Assembly: GCF_030687145.1 (NCBI RefSeq)
Contig: NZ_CP117460.1
Coordinates: 6,324,001-6,388,000 of the forward strand
Direction: 5' to 3'
Source of the DNA: Pseudomonas sp. FP1742
GTDB lineage: Bacteria > Pseudomonadota > Gammaproteobacteria > Pseudomonadales > Pseudomonadaceae
Length of the DNA: 64,000 nucleotides
The notes beneath the pieces were generated by a model. That model had not been told where the DNA came from. It did no database searches and saw only the letters and a program-made list of their open reading frames with translations. How positions within the stretch are numbered: position 1 is the first letter of the stretch; the number at the start of each line of letters is the position of its first letter. This document shows, piece after piece, positions 26,899 to 36,676 of this stretch. Position numbers and translations under genes: made by a program.

Positions 26899-27864
26899 AT
26901 GTCGACGCACAGCCGTTCTTCGCTTTTCTTTGTTTTTTTACTCGGGGCTTTGCTACTGGCCGCCGGGGGGTTTGGTTATTGGCGGTCGACCGTTAACCGA
27001 CTGCCCGAAGGGTTGTATGTGGGCAATGGTCGACTTGAAGCCACAGAAGTGCAGATCGCCAGCAAAACACCCGGTCGATTGGCTGAAGTGCTGGTGGACG
27101 AAGGCGACAAGGTAACCCAGGGCCAACTGTTGGCCCGCATGGACACCCGAACCCTCGAAGCCCAGCGCAACCAGGCTGAAGCCGAAGTGATACGTGCCCG
27201 GGAAAATCTTTCCGCGGCCCAGGCCAATGTGCAACTGCGCCAGAGCGAACAACTGCTTGCCCAGCAGGAACTCAAACGCTCCCAGGCGTTGTTCAATCGC
27301 GGTTTCGCCAGTGGCCAGATCATCGACCAACAGCAGTCACGCTTCGATACCGCCAACGCGGCCGTTACGGCGGCCCGCGCCCAGGTGTCCGCCGTCGGCG
27401 CAGCCATTGGCGCGGCACAGGCGCAAGTGGCTCAGTTAACCAGCGAAATCGACGACAGCAGCTTGCGGGCCCCCATCGACGGGATCATTCAGCTTCGCAT
27501 GGCCGAACCCGGAGAAGTGCTCGGCGCCGGTGGGCGAGTGCTGCTGCTGATTGACCCGAACGATCAATACATGAACCTCTATCTTGCAGCATCCGTCGCC
27601 GGACGCCTGGCGGTCGGCGATGAAGCGCGGATCCTGCTGGACGCCCTGCCCGACCAGCCATTGCCGGCAAAAATCAGCTTCGTGGCGGCCAAATCGCAGT
27701 TCACCCCCAAAGAAGTCGAGACCCGCGACGAACGTCAGAAACTGGTGTTCCGGGTCAAGCTACGCCTGACCCAGCCCAGCGCCGTGCCCCAGGCCAAACC
27801 GGGGATGCCCGGCAACGGCTACGTGCGCACGGCTCCCATTGACTGGCCGGCCAATCTTCAATGA
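26899..27864 (+). CDS. HlyD-family membrane fusion protein of an ABC exporter
   Basis: 321 residues. One N-terminal membrane anchor (SLFFVFLLGALLLAAGGFGYW), a lipoyl-like split domain (VGNGRLEATEVQIASKTPGRLAEVLVDEGDKV ... LRAPIDGIIQLRMAEPGEVL) and a helical hairpin with heptads (LEAQRNQAEAEVIRARENLSAA). Same layout as E. coli YhiI/YbhG. It is translationally coupled (ATGA overlap) to the double-ATPase gene that follows, making a three-gene exporter like E. coli yhiI-rbbA-yhhJ. Confidence 0.93.
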   Translation: MSTHSRSSLFFVFLLGALLLAAGGFGYWRSTVNRLPEGLYVGNGRLEATEVQIASKTPGRLAEVLVDEGDKVTQGQLLARMDTRTLEAQRNQAEAEVIRARENLSAAQANVQLRQSEQLLAQQELKRSQALFNRGFASGQIIDQQQSRFDTANAAVTAARAQVSAVGAAIGAAQAQVAQLTSEIDDSSLRAPIDGIIQLRMAEPGEVLGAGGRVLLLIDPNDQYMNLYLAASVAGRLAVGDEARILLDALPDQPLPAKISFVAAKSQFTPKEVETRDERQKLVFRVKLRLTQPSAVPQAKPGMPGNGYVRTAPIDWPANLQ

Positions 27865-30584
27865 CCGGCCTGGCACTGCATGCCACCCGCCTTCAGCACC
27901 GCTACGGCGAACGGCATGCGTTGACCGACATCACGTTCAGTCTGCCCACCGGTACCCGGTGCGGATTGATTGGCCCGGATGGCGCCGGTAAATCCAGCCT
28001 GCTGGGATTGATCGCCGGCGTGAAGACGCTACAGGAGGGTCAACTGGAAGTGCTTGGTGGCTCGATCCAGGACCGGCGCCACCGCAACAGCCTCTACTCG
28101 CGCATCGCGTTCATGCCTCAAGGCCTGGGCGGCAACCTGTACCCCGATTTGTCGATCCGCGAGAACATTCACTTCTTCGCCACACTGTTCGGGCTGTCCG
28201 GGGCCGAAAGCAATCAGCGCATGCACAGCCTGCTGCTGGCCACCGATCTACTGCGGTTTGCCGAGCGCCCGGCCGGCAAGCTGTCGGGCGGAATGAAACA
28301 AAAGCTCGGCCTCTGTTGCGCACTGATCCATGAACCGGATCTGTTGATCCTCGATGAGCCGACCACGGGCGTCGATCCCTTGTCCCGACGGCATTTCTGG
28401 GAGTTGATTGATGACGTTCGGCGCCAACGCCCGCAACTGACGCTACTGGTCGCCACCGCGTACATGGAAGAGGCCGAGCAGTTCGAGCATTGCCTGATGC
28501 TTGACGGCGGCAAGCTGATCGCCGCCGGCTTGAGCAGCGACCTGAGGGCGGCAACCCCCAGCGGCAAGCTCGATGAAGCCTTCACCCACTTTCAGGGCGA
28601 CACCGGCCACGATAACCAACCACTGGTGATCCCTCCCCGAACCAACGCTACGGCCGATATCGCCATCCAGGCCCATGACCTGACCCTGCGTTTCGGCGAC
28701 TTCACGGCGGTGGACAAGGTCAGCTTCGCCATCGGCCGCGGCGAGATTTTCGGGTTTCTGGGCTCCAACGGCTGCGGCAAAACCACCACCATGAAAGTGC
28801 TCACCGGGCTGATCCCGGCCAGCGAAGGCAGTGCCACGCTGCTGGGCAATCCGGTGAACGCCAAGGATCTGGCCACCCGCAAGCGCGTCGGCTTCATGTC
28901 TCAGAGTTTCTCGCTCTATGGCGAACTCAGCGTGCGGCAGAACCTGGATTTGCACGCGCGACTGTTCGATCTGCCCAAGGCCGACAGCGCTCAGCGCATC
29001 GACGAGCTGATCCAGCGTTTCAACCTGGCCAGCGTCGCCCATCAGCCGTCCGGTGCATTGCCGCTGGGCCTGCGTCAACGGCTATCCCTCGCGGTAGCCG
29101 TGCTGCATCGCCCGGAAGTGCTGATCCTCGACGAACCCACCTCCGGCGTCGACCCGGCGGCGCGGGACGATTTCTGGCGACTGCTGATCGAGCTGTCCCG
29201 CGAACAGGATGTGACGATCTTCCTGTCCACCCATTTCATGAACGAAGCCCAGCGCTGCGACCGCATCTCATTGATGCACGCAGGCAAGGTTCTGGCCTGT
29301 GACACACCGGCAGCACTGCAACAGCAATTCAATGGCCAGACACTTGAGGCCGCATTCGTCACCTGTCTGGAACAGGCTCAGAGCCCGGTCGCAACAGCAG
29401 CGCCACCAGCACCCGGCGACACAACGCTCGCACCCGCCACATCGATGAAAGACCGCCGCTTCAGTTTTGGGCGGCTGCGGGCTCTGGCGAGTCGTGAAGG
29501 CAAGGAATTGCTGCGCGACAGAGTACGCCTGGCCTTCGCGCTGCTCGGGGCGATGCTCATGATGGTGATTTTCGGCTACGGCATTTCCCTGGACGTGGAG
29601 AAACTCGCCTTCGCGGTTTACGACCAGGACCAGACCCCACAGAGCCGGGCTTATCTGGAGGCCTTCCGCGGCTCCCGCTACTTCGATGAGCAGCCCCCCA
29701 TTAGCGATGCCGCGCAGTTGCATCGACGATTGCAACGCTCGGAAATCAAACTGGCGCTGGAGGTTCCCTCCGGATTCGGCCGAGATCTGTTCGCCGGCCG
29801 CCAACCCGCCGTGGCGGCCTGGCTCGATGGCGGCATGCCGTTTCGCGCCGAAACCAGCCGTAATTATGTGGAAGCGGTACACCAGGCCAACCTGGAGCAA
29901 TTGGCGGATCAGTCCAGCCCCGCGCCGACCCGGCAAGCGCCCGCCAGACTGGAAACCCGTTTCCGCTACAACCAGGACGTCGTCAGCGTCAATGCGATCG
30001 GCCCCGGGGTGATGGCGCTGATCCTGGCGTTTATCCCGGCCATGCTGACTGCACTGGGCATCGTGCGGGAGAAAGAACTGGGCTCGATCACCAACTTCTA
30101 CGCCACACCGCTGACCCGCCTGGAATTCCTGTTAGGTAAACAGGTGCCGTATCTGGCCGTCAGTCTGATCAATCTCGCCGTGCTGACGGCCATGAACCGC
30201 TGGCTGTTCGGCGTGCCTTTCAAGGGCAGTGCACTGACCCTGGCCTTCGGCGGATTGCTCTACGTGCTGGCGACCACCAGCATGGGTCTGTTGATTTCGG
30301 CGTTCACCCGAACCCAGATCGCCGCCATTCTCGGCACGATGATCATCACCAGTCTGCCGACCATCCAGTTTTCCGGTTTGATCGTGCCACGGTCATCCCT
30401 TGATGGCGCCGCCGCGGTCATGGGGATGCTGTTTCCGGCGGGCTATTTTCTCGATATCGCTGTCGGCACCTTTACCAAGGCCCTGGATATCCGGCAGTTG
30501 TGGCCGCAATGCCTGGCGCTGTTCGGGTTCTTTCTCGGGTTCACCGGGCTCAGCCTGGCCATGCTGAAAAAGCAGGAAGTCTGA
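27861..30584 (+). CDS. ABC transporter: two ATPase domains fused to an ABC-2 permease (RbbA/YhiH type)
   Basis: 907 residues. First ATPase domain: Walker A GPDGAGKSS (about 38), signature LSGGMKQKL, Walker B LLILDEPTTGVD. Second: Walker A GSNGCGKTT (about 301), Walker B VLILDEPTSGVD, but the signature is degenerate (LPLGLRQRL instead of LSGGQ-like). The C-terminal third is an ABC-2 permease with about six helices and a large periplasmic loop (DQDQTPQSRAYLEAFRGS). In E. coli RbbA was described as ribosome-bound, while its gene context points to export. Here the context with HlyD and a second permease supports a drug or envelope-compound exporter. Substrate unknown. Confidence 0.92.
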   Translation: MTGLALHATRLQHRYGERHALTDITFSLPTGTRCGLIGPDGAGKSSLLGLIAGVKTLQEGQLEVLGGSIQDRRHRNSLYSRIAFMPQGLGGNLYPDLSIRENIHFFATLFGLSGAESNQRMHSLLLATDLLRFAERPAGKLSGGMKQKLGLCCALIHEPDLLILDEPTTGVDPLSRRHFWELIDDVRRQRPQLTLLVATAYMEEAEQFEHCLMLDGGKLIAAGLSSDLRAATPSGKLDEAFTHFQGDTGHDNQPLVIPPRTNATADIAIQAHDLTLRFGDFTAVDKVSFAIGRGEIFGFLGSNGCGKTTTMKVLTGLIPASEGSATLLGNPVNAKDLATRKRVGFMSQSFSLYGELSVRQNLDLHARLFDLPKADSAQRIDELIQRFNLASVAHQPSGALPLGLRQRLSLAVAVLHRPEVLILDEPTSGVDPAARDDFWRLLIELSREQDVTIFLSTHFMNEAQRCDRISLMHAGKVLACDTPAALQQQFNGQTLEAAFVTCLEQAQSPVATAAPPAPGDTTLAPATSMKDRRFSFGRLRALASREGKELLRDRVRLAFALLGAMLMMVIFGYGISLDVEKLAFAVYDQDQTPQSRAYLEAFRGSRYFDEQPPISDAAQLHRRLQRSEIKLALEVPSGFGRDLFAGRQPAVAAWLDGGMPFRAETSRNYVEAVHQANLEQLADQSSPAPTRQAPARLETRFRYNQDVVSVNAIGPGVMALILAFIPAMLTALGIVREKELGSITNFYATPLTRLEFLLGKQVPYLAVSLINLAVLTAMNRWLFGVPFKGSALTLAFGGLLYVLATTSMGLLISAFTRTQIAAILGTMIITSLPTIQFSGLIVPRSSLDGAAAVMGMLFPAGYFLDIAVGTFTKALDIRQLWPQCLALFGFFLGFTGLSLAMLKKQEV

Positions 30585-31702
30585 TGCATAAGCTTGCGCA
30601 CATCCTGCGTCTTGGCCTCAAGGAACTCACAAGCCTGCGACACGACAGTGTGTTGCTGCTGTTCCTGTTCTACGCCTTTACAGTGGCGATCTACATGCCG
30701 GCGGCGGGTTCAGTGATCGGCGTGCACAACGCCAGCGTGGCCATGGTCGATGAAGATCACAGCCCGATGTCACGCCAACTGGCCCAGGTCCTGCGGCCAC
30801 CGGAATTCCAGCCGCCGGTGCCGCTGCCTTATGGGCAACTGGACGAGGTGCTGGACAGCGGGCGGTACACCTTCGTGATCAATGTTCCAGCCAATTTTCA
30901 GGCCGATATGCTGGCCGGTCGCCAGCCGGCAGTGCAGGTCAACGTTGACGCCACCGCCATGAGCCAGGCGTTCATGGGGGCAGGCTATATCGGGCGGATT
31001 TTCCAGCGCGAGCTGCTGACCTACAGCGGCCAGGGCGATGCGGCGAGCCAGACACCCGTGCTGCTGACGACACGAGCATTGTTCAACACCAATCTGGAGG
31101 GTGGCTGGTTCCTGGCGGTGATTCAGATCGTCAACAACATCACCATCCTCGCCATCATCCTGACCGGCACGGCGCTGCTGCGTGAACGCGAACACGGCAC
31201 CCTCGACCATTTGCTGGTGCTGCCACTGACGGCGCTGGAAATCATGCTGGCGAAAGTCTGGAGCAACATGCTGGTGGTGGTTCTGTGCACCTGGGTATCG
31301 CTGGAAGTGATTGTCAAAGGCGCCCTCGGCGTGCCGCTGGCCGGTTCCCTGAGTTTTTTCTTGCTGGTAACGGCGGTTTATCTGTTCGCCAGCACGGCGC
31401 TGGGGATCTTCCTCGCGACCCTCGCCCGCTCGACACCGCAGTTCGGCTTGCTGGCGATTCCGGTGATTATCCCGATGTTGCTGCTTTCCGGGGGCAGTAC
31501 GCCCCTCGACAGCATGCCGCAATGGCTGCAATGGGTGATGCAGGGCTCGCCATCGACGCACTTCGTCAGCCTCAGCGCCGCGATACTGTTTCGCGACGCC
31601 GGCATCGGCGTGGTCTGGCCGGACTTGCTGGCATTAAGCGCCATCGGCCTGCTGTTCTTCACCATTGCGCTGATGCGGTTTCGCAAGAGCCTGGCGTCCT
31701 GA
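30584..31702 (+). CDS. ABC-2 type transporter permease (YhhJ type)
   Basis: 372 residues from ATG 30584, which overlaps the stop of the preceding gene by one base (TGATG). One N-terminal helix (SVLLLFLFYAFTVAIYMPAA), a periplasmic domain, then five helices ending with GLLFFTIALMRFRKSL; the REREHGTLDHLLVLPLTALEIMLAK segment is the usual ABC-2 conserved block. It likely pairs with the permease half of the upstream fusion to form the channel. Confidence 0.92.
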   Translation: MHKLAHILRLGLKELTSLRHDSVLLLFLFYAFTVAIYMPAAGSVIGVHNASVAMVDEDHSPMSRQLAQVLRPPEFQPPVPLPYGQLDEVLDSGRYTFVINVPANFQADMLAGRQPAVQVNVDATAMSQAFMGAGYIGRIFQRELLTYSGQGDAASQTPVLLTTRALFNTNLEGGWFLAVIQIVNNITILAIILTGTALLREREHGTLDHLLVLPLTALEIMLAKVWSNMLVVVLCTWVSLEVIVKGALGVPLAGSLSFFLLVTAVYLFASTALGIFLATLARSTPQFGLLAIPVIIPMLLLSGGSTPLDSMPQWLQWVMQGSPSTHFVSLSAAILFRDAGIGVVWPDLLALSAIGLLFFTIALMRFRKSLAS

Positions 31703-31716
31703 AGGGCCGAGTCACC

Positions 31717-31741
31717 CTTCGCGGGCAAGCCCGCGAAGGGG
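31717..31741. terminator. Perfect palindrome between convergent genes, terminator-like
   Basis: CCCTTCGCGGGC / GCCCGCGAAGGG with a two-base AA centre. It lies between the converging exporter permease and FliL-like genes. It has no T run and resembles a collapsed REP unit (TTCGCGGGCAAGCCCGC). Confidence 0.6.
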
Positions 31742-31762
31742 CCGCCCCAGACAACAAAAGTC

Positions 31763-32170
31763 TTACTGGATAATGAGATTGTTGAACAACAGATCCTCAA
31801 CCACCGGTTTGCCAGTCTCGTCGTTCATCACTTGCTGAGTCTGCTTCAAGGCTTCCTGACGCAGCTTTTCCTTGGCTTCGACGTTGTTCATGGTTTCAGT
31901 GGTCTGCTGCGCAAACAATGCCACCAGCTGATTGCGGATCAACGGCTCATTGGCCTTCACCGCCTTGGTCGCCTCGTCACCGGTCACCCGTAGCGCCACA
32001 TCGGCCTTGTAGACCTTGAGCTTCGGCGTGCCATCCAACCCATAGTTGCCCACGAACGGCGGGCTCAGGGTGATGTAGTTGACCTTCGGGGCTTCACCTT
32101 CTTTGGCTTCTTCGGCCATCGCTGCCACAGGCAGAGACAGGGCCAGCATCAACACGATCCACGCTTTCAC
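31763..32170 (-). CDS. FliL-like exported protein
   Basis: 135 residues from a GTG start at 32170, preceded by AAGGAGCGAATT; no ATG gives a signal peptide. MKAWIVLMLALSLPVAAMAEE is a Sec signal; the rest (KVNYITLSPPFVGNYG ... KLKVYKADVALRVTGD ... EPLIRNQLVALF ... EKLRQEALKQTQQVM) matches the periplasmic FliL domain. FliL normally spans the inner membrane beside the flagellar stator; this one is a shorter, fully exported relative found away from flagellar genes. Its function is not established. Confidence 0.86.
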   Translation of the reverse strand: MKAWIVLMLALSLPVAAMAEEAKEGEAPKVNYITLSPPFVGNYGLDGTPKLKVYKADVALRVTGDEATKAVKANEPLIRNQLVALFAQQTTETMNNVEAKEKLRQEALKQTQQVMNDETGKPVVEDLLFNNLIIQ

Positions 32171-32320
32171 AATTCGCTCCTTATCCGGTTTGCGGCCTAG
32201 CATAACGACCCGCCGCTCAAGCACAAGCTTATGGCTGACTATCAGGGCCGGGCATGCTCGTTGACCCGTTAACTCACACACCTACACTTATCGGCCATCA
32301 CTCCCAAAGGAATAGCCCTG

Positions 32321-33298
32321 ATGAAAGCCGTGCTGTGCAAAGCCTTCGGCCCTGCCGAATCGCTGGTGCTGGAAGACGTCGCCAGTCCTGTCGCGAAGAA
32401 GAACGAAATCCTGCTGGACGTGCACGCAGCCGGGGTGAATTTCCCGGACACGCTGATCATCGAGGGCAAATACCAGTTCAAACCGCCCTTCCCGTTTTCA
32501 CCGGGTGGCGAAGCGGCTGGCGTGGTCAGCGCGGTGGGGGAAAAGGTCAGCCACCTCAAGGTCGGTGACCGGGTCATGGCCCTGACTGGCTGGGGCAGTT
32601 TCGCCGAGCAGGTCGCGGTGCCGGGCTACAACGTGCTGCCGATCCCGCCATCGATGGACTTCAACACTGCCGCCGCTTTCAGCATGACCTACGGCACTTC
32701 GATGCACGCCCTCAAGCAACGGGGCAACCTGCAACCCGGCGAAACATTGCTGGTGCTCGGCGCGTCCGGCGGCGTCGGCCTCGCCGCCGTGGAAATCGGC
32801 AAAGCCATGGGCGCCCAGGTGATCGCCGCCGCCAGCAGCGCGGAAAAACTCGCGGTGGCAAAGGCCGCCGGCGCCGATGAGCTGATCAACTACAGCGAAA
32901 CCAGTCTCAAGGACGAAATCAAACGCCTGACCGACGGCCAAGGCGCCGACGTGATCTACGACCCGGTGGGCGGCGACCTGTTCGACCAGGCCATCCGCGC
33001 CATCGCCTGGAACGGCCGCCTGCTGGTGGTCGGCTTCGCCAGCGGACGCATCCCCGAGCTGCCAGTGAACCTGGCGCTGCTCAAAGGTGCCGCGGTGGTC
33101 GGTGTGTTCTGGGGCTCCTTCGCCCAACGCCAGCCACAGGACAACGCGGCGAACTTCCAGCAGTTGTTTGACTGGTTCGCCGAGGGCAAGTTGAAACCGT
33201 TGGTGTCGCAGGTGTATCCGCTGAGTAATGCGGCGCAGGCGATCAATGATCTTGGCCAGCGCAAGGCGGTCGGGAAGGTTGTCGTACAGGTTCGCTGA
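32321..33298 (+). CDS. NADPH:quinone oxidoreductase, zinc-independent MDR family
   Basis: 325 residues. N-terminal GroES-like domain (VLEDVASPVAKKNEILLDVHAAGVNFPD) and Rossmann domain (LLVLGASGGVGLAAVEIGKA), with no zinc-ligand cysteines at the usual positions, so it belongs to the quinone reductase branch of medium-chain dehydrogenases. It reduces quinones or activated alkenes with NADPH. Monocistronic: a long hairpin follows at 33308-33335. AAAGGAATAG ribosome site precedes the ATG. Confidence 0.92.
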   Translation: MKAVLCKAFGPAESLVLEDVASPVAKKNEILLDVHAAGVNFPDTLIIEGKYQFKPPFPFSPGGEAAGVVSAVGEKVSHLKVGDRVMALTGWGSFAEQVAVPGYNVLPIPPSMDFNTAAAFSMTYGTSMHALKQRGNLQPGETLLVLGASGGVGLAAVEIGKAMGAQVIAAASSAEKLAVAKAAGADELINYSETSLKDEIKRLTDGQGADVIYDPVGGDLFDQAIRAIAWNGRLLVVGFASGRIPELPVNLALLKGAAVVGVFWGSFAQRQPQDNAANFQQLFDWFAEGKLKPLVSQVYPLSNAAQAINDLGQRKAVGKVVVQVR

Positions 33299-33307
33299 TT
33301 GTTTTCC

Positions 33308-33335
33308 AGCCAGGTCGCAGCCCTGCGACCTGGCT
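33308..33335 (+). terminator. Long hairpin after the quinone oxidoreductase gene
   Basis: AGCCAGGTCGCAG / CTGCGACCTGGCT, a perfect 13-bp stem with a two-base centre, 10 bases after the stop. No T run follows, so termination strength is uncertain. Confidence 0.6.
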
Positions 33336-33374
33336 CCGTCATCCCCACACCGACCCTCATTTACACCTGAGCGA

Positions 33375-33394
33375 CATGTTCATAAAGGAACATG
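33375..33394. promoter_or_regulatory. Probable GlpR operator 1 upstream of glpT
   Basis: CATGTTC (33375-33381), six bases, GAACATG (33388-33394): a perfect inverted repeat that matches the outer arms of the enterobacterial GlpR operator (ATGTTCG-N-CGAACAT). It lies 109 bases before the glpT start. Confidence 0.6.
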
Positions 33395-33440
33395 CAATCT
33401 CCAACATTTCCGCTGTTTTGCCGATGCGAACCGGTGCTAT

Positions 33441-33454
33441 TTTCGGTAACGAAA
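33441..33454. promoter_or_regulatory. Probable GlpR operator 2 upstream of glpT
   Basis: TTTCG-GTAA-CGAAA, a perfect palindrome 49 bases before the glpT start, in the range expected for a core promoter. Its TTTCG/CGAAA arms resemble GlpR half-sites; two such sites in one promoter suggest cooperative repression lifted by glycerol-3-phosphate. Confidence 0.55.
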
Positions 33455-33502
33455 CTGTAACATTCGCATCCGCAGTCAAAACAAGAAATCTGGAGCTCTT
33501 GA

Positions 33503-34852
33503 ATGTTTGCTTTCTTTCGTCCTGCCGCACATCAGGCTCCATTGCCTGAAGAAAAAATAGACAGCACCTACCGACGCCTTCGCTGGCAGATCTTCGCCGG
33601 GATTTTCATTGGCTATGCCGGTTACTACCTGCTGCGCAAGAACTTTACCCTGGCGTTCCCGGACCTGATCGCCCAAGGCTATACAAAAGGCCAGCTGGGT
33701 GTGGCGATGTCGGCGATTGCAATCGCCTATGGCCTGTCCAAGTTTCTGATGGGCATCGTGTCCGACCGCTCCAACCCGCGTTACTTCCTGCCCTTTGGCC
33801 TGGTGGTGTCCGCCGCGGTGATGTTCGTTTTCGGTTTCGCACCCTGGGCGACGTCCAGCGTGACCATGATGTTCATCCTGCTGTTCATCAACGGCTGGGC
33901 GCAAGGCATGGGCTGGCCGCCGAGCGGGCGAACCATGGTGCATTGGTGGTCGCAGAAAGAGCGTGGCGGTGTGGTTTCGGTCTGGAACACCGCACATAAC
34001 GTTGGCGGTGGCTTGATCGGCCCGCTGGCGATTCTTGGCATGGGCTGGTTCAACGACTGGCACAGCAAGTTCTACGTGCCGGCGGCCGTGGCACTGTTGG
34101 TTGCCGTATTCGCCTTCATCGTGATGCGCGATACACCGCAATCGACGGGCCTGCCGCCGATCGAGAAGTACAAGAATGATTACCCGGAAGGCTACGACGC
34201 CAGTCACGAAGAGGAATTCAGCGCCAAGGACATCTTCGTCAAATACGTGCTGCGCAACAAAATGCTCTGGTTCATCGCACTGGCTAACGTCTTCGTCTAC
34301 CTGCTGCGCTACGGCATTCTGGACTGGGCGCCGACCTACCTCAAAGAGGTCAAGCACTTCGACTTCGACAAGACGTCGTGGGCTTACTTCCTGTACGAGT
34401 GGGCGGGCATTCCCGGCACCCTGCTGTGCGGCTGGATGTCGGACAAGATCTTCCGTGGCAACCGTGGCCTGACCGGCATGGTGTTCATGGCGTTGGTGAC
34501 CGTTGCGACGATCGTGTATTGGCTGAATCCGCCGGGCAATCCGATGATCGACATGATCTCGCTGTTCGCCATCGGCTTCCTGATCTACGGCCCGGTGATG
34601 CTGGTCGGCCTGCAGGCGCTGGAACTGGTGCCGAAGAAGGCCGCGGGTACGGCGGCAGGCTTTACCGGCCTGTTCGGTTACTTGGGTGGTTCCGTCGCGG
34701 CCAGTGCCATGATGGGCTACACAGTGGACTATTTCGGCTGGAATGGCGGCTTCATTCTGTTGGTCGTTGCCTGCCTGCTGGCGATGGCGTTCCTGGCACC
34801 CACCCTGGGCCACAAAAACGTCGCCAGTCAGGGCCGCGAAGCGCTCGCCTGA
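33503..34852 (+). CDS. glpT: Glycerol-3-phosphate transporter (MFS, GlpT)
   Basis: 449 residues with 12 membrane helices, organophosphate:phosphate antiporter family. [30 protein letters not shown] is the family start, with the phosphate-binding Arg in that first helix; [19 protein letters not shown] and [15 protein letters not shown] are the GlpT signatures. It takes up sn-glycerol 3-phosphate in exchange for phosphate and also admits fosfomycin. The promoter region holds two likely GlpR operators. The 3' end overlaps chaC on the other strand by 25 bases. Confidence 0.96.
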   Translation: MFAFFRPAAHQAPLPEEKIDSTYRRLRWQIFAGIFIGYAGYYLLRKNFTLAFPDLIAQGYTKGQLGVAMSAIAIAYGLSKFLMGIVSDRSNPRYFLPFGLVVSAAVMFVFGFAPWATSSVTMMFILLFINGWAQGMGWPPSGRTMVHWWSQKERGGVVSVWNTAHNVGGGLIGPLAILGMGWFNDWHSKFYVPAAVALLVAVFAFIVMRDTPQSTGLPPIEKYKNDYPEGYDASHEEEFSAKDIFVKYVLRNKMLWFIALANVFVYLLRYGILDWAPTYLKEVKHFDFDKTSWAYFLYEWAGIPGTLLCGWMSDKIFRGNRGLTGMVFMALVTVATIVYWLNPPGNPMIDMISLFAIGFLIYGPVMLVGLQALELVPKKAAGTAAGFTGLFGYLGGSVAASAMMGYTVDYFGWNGGFILLVVACLLAMAFLAPTLGHKNVASQGREALA

Positions 34853-35496
34853 TCTGCCTTTGATTTACAGCGCTTGAGCCGCGCCTCCAGATTCCGGTCT
34901 GGCATGGCGTGGCTACGCAGGGCGTGGGCGGTCTGCTCGACATACTCGCGAGTGGTGCCGTAACGCCCGCAAGCGCTTTCGAACACCTGGCTCAGCACAT
35001 GGTCCGGCAAGTTGCCGGCATAGCTGGGCAGGTGCCGCTCCAACACGAATCCCAATGCCTGAACCTGGTTTCCGTCTTCAAGACGGCAGTTGAGCCAGTG
35101 TGGGCGATAAGATGGAAATGGCATTTCACGCTGCCACAACGCATAAAGCGAAGCCTCGAGTTGCTCTTCGGGCAAGCGATAGGCGAACCCGCTGCACGAG
35201 CCGCCGCGGTCCAGGCCAAACACCAGCCCGGGCACTTCCGGCGTACCGCGATGTTCGTGGGACCACAGGTACAAACCGCGATGGTAGCCATGCACGCGAC
35301 CACGCACGCGCTCAACCGCAGGACATTCAGGGCGCCAGATCAGTGAACCGTAAGCGAACAGCCAGACCGGCCCGCCCTTGTGGCGCGCCATGGTCGATTG
35401 CATCGAGCTGAGCAATTGTTCGTGTGTAAGCTGCGGCCCCAGATCGAGCCGCGGAGGGTAAGCCAGATTCAAAAAAGCAGATTCAATGGCGCTCAT
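34828..35496 (-). CDS. Gamma-glutamylcyclotransferase (ChaC family)
   Basis: 222 residues. [14 protein letters not shown] is the ChaC substrate-binding signature (YGSLIW); the [23 protein letters not shown] and [15 protein letters not shown] segments follow, with the catalytic Glu in the latter. These enzymes degrade glutathione to 5-oxoproline and Cys-Gly. The C-terminal 25 bases run into the tail of glpT on the opposite strand. A leader of about 30 N-terminal residues precedes the domain. Confidence 0.93.
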   Translation of the reverse strand: MSAIESAFLNLAYPPRLDLGPQLTHEQLLSSMQSTMARHKGGPVWLFAYGSLIWRPECPAVERVRGRVHGYHRGLYLWSHEHRGTPEVPGLVFGLDRGGSCSGFAYRLPEEQLEASLYALWQREMPFPSYRPHWLNCRLEDGNQVQALGFVLERHLPSYAGNLPDHVLSQVFESACGRYGTTREYVEQTAHALRSHAMPDRNLEARLKRCKSKADQASASRP

Positions 35497-35704
35497 GGCG
35501 AATAGCGTTCAGCTCCCCGCGAGTAAAGAATTACTTAATAGAACGCACCGCTGAAACAATAAGGCACATAAGGTTCGAGGCAATTTCAGTGCCATGGCAC
35601 TGCTTTAAAATGATTGCCTGAATGAGATATAACCTACCGGCATTTATATAAATCTATAAATACCGATCGGCTATATAGAGAGTTATAACGATCAAAATCG
35701 CGGA

Positions 35705-36676
35705 TCAAGATCGCGGCGCGTAGGCGAATACATCCGCGCGCATTTGATGGGCATCCATCCCCGCTTCCACCAGAGCATCCAGCGTGCCATAGACCATGGC
35801 CGGAGAGCCGCTGGCGTAGACGTGCAGCGCTTTCAGATCAGGGAAATCTTCACACACCGCCTCATGCAACATGCCGCAGCGCCCCTGCCAGCCGCATTGA
35901 TCGCTGACGACTTTATGCAGGAACAGATTGGGTAGCTTCAGCCATTCATCCCAATGCTCGATGTCGTAAAAATCTTCAGGACGGCGCACGCCCCAATACA
36001 AATGCACCGGATGTTTGAAGCCCGAGGCCCGGCAATGTTCGATCAGGCTGTGGATCTGCCCCATGCCGGTACCGGCAGCGATCAGTACCAGTGGACCGTC
36101 CGGCAATTCCGCCAGATGGGTGTCGCCGAATGGCATCTCGATGCGCACCATCGAGTTGCGCTGAAGCTGTTCGATCAGGCTCAGCGCACTGCTTTCGCGC
36201 GCCAGTACATGAATTTCCAGGTCACGGCCGGAATGCGGGGCAGAGGCCAGGGAGAAGGCGGATTTCTCGCCATTCTCACGCTCGATCATCAGGTACTGGC
36301 CGGCGTGATAGCGCGGCGGCTTGCCCGCTGGCGCACGCAAACGCACGCGCCAGGTATCGCCGCCGACATCCCTGCATTCAATGACCTGACACGACAGGCT
36401 GCGCACCGGCAATTCTCCCAGCGCGAGCACGCCATCCCACAGCACGATGCAGTCTTCCAGCGGCTCTGCAATGCAAGTGTAGAACTCGCCATGGTCGCGC
36501 ACATCACCGCCCTGCTCGACCCGCCCTTCCACCAGCAACGCGCCGCACACATGGCAATTGCCGTTACGACAGCTTTGTGGGCATTCATAGCCCAGGCGCC
36601 GCGCACCATCGAGAATCCGCTCGCCGGGCAGAATCTCAAGCACTGCTCCGGAGGGCTGCAAGGTTACACGCATCAA
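35705..36676 (-). CDS. 2Fe-2S ferredoxin / NAD(P)H-flavin reductase fusion
   Basis: 323 residues. Residues 1-90 are a plant-type ferredoxin domain with Cys36, Cys41, Cys44 and Cys68 as cluster ligands ([13 protein letters not shown]). The rest is a ferredoxin-reductase module: FAD site ([20 protein letters not shown]) and NAD-binding ([18 protein letters not shown]) followed by [12 protein letters not shown]. The annotation used elsewhere, CDP-6-deoxy-delta-3,4-glucoseen reductase, is a similarity label and not supported by any sugar gene here. Its start overlaps the ubiD stop by four bases, so it is translationally coupled to ubiD, echoing ubiD-fre in E. coli. Confidence 0.92.
   Translation of the reverse strand: MMRVTLQPSGAVLEILPGERILDGARRLGYECPQSCRNGNCHVCGALLVEGRVEQGGDVRDHGEFYTCIAEPLEDCIVLWDGVLALGELPVRSLSCQVIECRDVGGDTWRVRLRAPAGKPPRYHAGQYLMIERENGEKSAFSLASAPHSGRDLEIHVLARESSALSLIEQLQRNSMVRIEMPFGDTHLAELPDGPLVLIAAGTGMGQIHSLIEHCRASGFKHPVHLYWGVRRPEDFYDIEHWDEWLKLPNLFLHKVVSDQCGWQGRCGMLHEAVCEDFPDLKALHVYASGSPAMVYGTLDALVEAGMDAHQMRADVFAYAPRS

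Noticed and set aside
35705..36676. Role in CDP-sugar (glucoseen) reduction
   Set aside because: This annotation label is by similarity only; no deoxysugar genes are present, and ubiD coupling suggests another role.
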